A DNA stretch of 8,363 nucleotides, taken from Myxococcales bacterium (GTDB lineage Bacteria; Myxococcota; Myxococcia; Myxococcales; Myxococcaceae). Made by a program: the position numbers and the translations under genes. The notes beneath the pieces are model-generated. The model searched no databases, was not told where the DNA came from, and was given only the letters and a program-made list of their open reading frames with translations. The stretch lies in assembly GCA_003153055.1 (NCBI GenBank), contig PMBV01000337.1, positions 11,661-20,023 of the forward strand, read 5' to 3'. This document shows, piece after piece, positions 7,165 to 8,363 of the stretch; position 1 is the first letter of the stretch, and the number at the start of each line of letters is the position of its first letter.

Positions 7165-7558
7165 TCACGGCCCGGTCGAGGCGTCGACCTCGGCGAGCTC
7201 CTCGAGGAGCCCATCGATGTCGGAGAGCTCGGTGGCCGGGCTCATCAGCGCGAGGCGGAGCCAGCGGCGCCCTCGGAAGGAGGCGGTGGAGATGTAGTAC
7301 CGGCCCCGGGCGACCAGCTGACGTCTCAACTCGAGCTTCGCCCTCGGAGGCCAGTACCAGGAAGAGCCGCAGCCCCAGCGCCGCCTTGGTGCACTCGACG
7401 GTGCGGTGAATGAAGTCGAAGCCGGGCTGATCCTTCTCGTGGAAGAGGTAGCTGGCCTCCTCGCGAAAGGCGGCGTCGAGGTCGCGGGAGTCGCGCACCA
7501 GCACGGCGGCGCAGACGGTGGGCGTGCGTAACAGCTTGTGCGCGTCCTCACGAACGCT
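7165..7558 (-). pseudogene. Remnant of a PLP-dependent group II decarboxylase
   Basis: Two adjacent frames together encode the C-terminal part of a pyridoxal-5'-phosphate decarboxylase of the group II family (PF00282 type: glutamate, diaminobutyrate and aromatic amino-acid decarboxylases). Frame one reads SVREDAHKLLRTPTV and on through ASYLFHEKDQPGFDFIHRT; the Lys of DAHK (codon 7537-7535) is the expected Schiff-base lysine. After VLASEGEA, near 7330, the frame shifts. Frame two then gives LVARGRYYISTASF and GRRWLRLALMSPATELSDID, the normal C-terminus, ending at a TGA at 7165. Against an intact enzyme the N-terminal two-thirds is absent and some 50 residues appear missing at the frame change. 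The short direct match CTCGA at that point could be the deletion endpoint. The piece starts inside the last codons of the TetR gene, so the same event may have altered that gene's 3' end. It cannot give an active enzyme. Confidence 0.8.
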
Positions 7559-8276
7559 TGCCTCGGCTCCTTCGCCGGCTGGGCCCGGATCGGGGGAGGC
7601 GCTCCGTGAACAGGCTGGTTCGCGCGATTCGCATCAGCGTCTCGATGTGGCGTGTCGACTCGTGAGGAGCGCTCGCCGGGCCATCGGCGACGAGGTCGCC
7701 CCAGGCGGTGCTGATGAGAATGAGTTCCAGGATCTGCAAGAGGTGCTGCTCCGGGTCCAGCTCCGCGTGGCACATCCCGCGCTGCTGGCCGTCGCGGATG
7801 TTGTTGCCGATCGTCACCAGCCACGGCATGACGTACGCGCGGAACAGCCGCCGGAACTCCTGTGGGCTATCGAGGGTCTCGCGAATGATGAGCCGCGCTC
7901 GGTCCGGATCCTCGCGGAAGAAGGCGACCAGCTCACCTATCATCTTCTCGAACCCGTTGGTGTGCTCCATGGCGCCCTGCAGGAGGCGCGGGACGACGTG
8001 GCTCCAGTGCTCCCAGAAATCGGCGAGGACGGCCTGCCGGATCGCCTCCTTCGAGGGGAAGTGGTGGAGCACCGACGGCTTGCGGACCCCGACCTCTTCG
8101 GCCACGGACTGCAACGTCATGCCTTCGAAGCCCCGTGCACCGATTTGCCGGGTGGCGGCCTTCAGAATCCGCGAGCGTACATCACTATGGGGAGGTCGCC
8201 CCGGCCGCCTCCTTGAGCTGTCGTAGACCAAGGCCTCGGTCCCGCTGGTGTCACCTTCCGAGGTCGTTCTCCTCAT
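7548..8276 (-). CDS. TetR/AcrR-family transcriptional regulator
   Basis: A 242-residue protein with a classical TetR DNA-binding domain at residues about 33-78: ILKAATRQIGARGFEGMTLQ, then SVAEEVGVRKPSVLHHFPSK as helix-turn-helix plus the following conserved stretch (here LHHF instead of the common YYHF/LYYHF). The remaining helical part should bind a ligand and dimerise; the ligand cannot be predicted. The N-terminus before GRPP is long and Arg/Ser-rich. The last 20 residues (RLPRSGPSRRRSRGKRS region) are low-complexity basic sequence, unlike a normal TetR tail, and they run into the decarboxylase remnant, so the native C-terminus may have been replaced. The ATG at 8276 is the first in-frame start, but its A and T fall on the last two bases of the inferred group II intron. 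The only ribosome-site-like GAGG lies inside the intron's domain VI stem. The true start may therefore be elsewhere, for example in an upstream exon outside the window or at the TTG at about 8231. The helix-turn-helix is intact, so DNA binding is plausible if the protein is expressed. Confidence 0.85.
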   Translation of the reverse strand: MRRTTSEGDTSGTEALVYDSSRRRPGRPPHSDVRSRILKAATRQIGARGFEGMTLQSVAEEVGVRKPSVLHHFPSKEAIRQAVLADFWEHWSHVVPRLLQGAMEHTNGFEKMIGELVAFFREDPDRARLIIRETLDSPQEFRRLFRAYVMPWLVTIGNNIRDGQQRGMCHAELDPEQHLLQILELILISTAWGDLVADGPASAPHESTRHIETLMRIARTSLFTERLPRSGPSRRRSRGKRS

Positions 8277-8280
8277 TAAG

Positions 8281-8312
8281 TAGACCTCGGTCGGGACATA
8301 GCCCGACCGAGG
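8281..8312 (-). ncRNA. Group II intron domain VI hairpin with branch-point adenosine
   Basis: An 11-base-pair perfect stem (8285-8295 paired with 8302-8312, CCTCGGTCGGG with CCCGACCGAGG) closes a six-base loop. It is followed on the minus strand by UCUACUUAAU. The A at 8281 is seven bases before the inferred splice site, the standard branch-point position. By itself such a hairpin could be taken for a terminator, but its place directly after domain V and the lack of a T tract favour domain VI. Confidence 0.78.
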
Positions 8313-8321
8313 CCCCTCACA

Positions 8322-8354
<33 letters not shown>

Positions 8355-8363
8355 TTCGGTTGG

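Noticed and set aside
5807..7297. Long plus-strand frame of almost 500 codons
   Set aside because: Its translation is rich in Glu, His, Gln and Arg with no domain; it is antisense to the membrane protein gene and reflects GC bias at third positions.
7121..7504. Extension of the first membrane protein to a GTG at 7504
   Set aside because: That part encodes decarboxylase sequence in its first half and Arg-rich out-of-frame sequence after the frameshift; the membrane protein begins naturally at 7120.
8285..8312. Perfect 11-bp hairpin read as a rho-independent terminator
   Set aside because: It directly follows a group II intron domain V and is followed by the branch-point motif rather than a T tract, so it is domain VI.

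Overview
The window is GC-rich, with C or G at most third codon positions. A secreted protein carries a Gly/Thr/Ser-rich spacer directly after its lipobox, which is common in myxobacteria. I infer a member of the Myxococcota; no rRNA or other taxonomic marker is present to prove it. Every gene I can support lies on the minus strand, so the region reads from right to left.

Right edge (about 8275-8363): the last ~89 bases of a group II intron. A domain V hairpin and a domain VI hairpin with a correctly placed branch-point adenosine are visible; the rest of the intron, including any reverse transcriptase, lies outside the window. The inferred 3' splice site falls inside the start codon of a TetR-family regulator (7548-8276). 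Overlapping the regulator's last codons is a remnant of a PLP-dependent group II decarboxylase (about 7165-7558). It keeps the lysine motif DAHK and the C-terminus, but has lost its N-terminal part and an internal block with a frameshift. This right-hand part therefore looks rearranged and partly decayed.

Centre (3720-7120): two large polytopic membrane proteins in tandem. The first (576 aa) is of GT-C-like architecture and unassigned function. The second (about 542 aa) is a recognisable GT39/ArnT-like glycosyltransferase with the acidic first-loop motif WDDE. They are adjacent or overlapping and probably co-transcribed, which suggests transfer of a lipid-linked sugar to an envelope acceptor. 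The acceptor cannot be read from the sequence.

Left-centre (997-3611): a lipoprotein protease of the clostripain family (C11), with the catalytic motifs WDHG and DAC. Its stop overlaps by four bases (ATGA) the start of a small Cys-rich lipoprotein of unknown function. The overlap implies translational coupling and makes the small lipoprotein a candidate partner of the protease.

Left (80-784): a PPP-type metallophosphoesterase with intact GDxHG, GDxxDRG and GNHE motifs, separated from the lipoprotein pair by about 210 bases. The first 79 bases hold at most the start of another leftward gene.

No tRNA, rRNA, CRISPR array or insertion sequence is visible. The most unusual signals are the intron/regulator start-codon junction, the regulator/decarboxylase scar, and the coupled protease plus Cys-rich lipoprotein pair.
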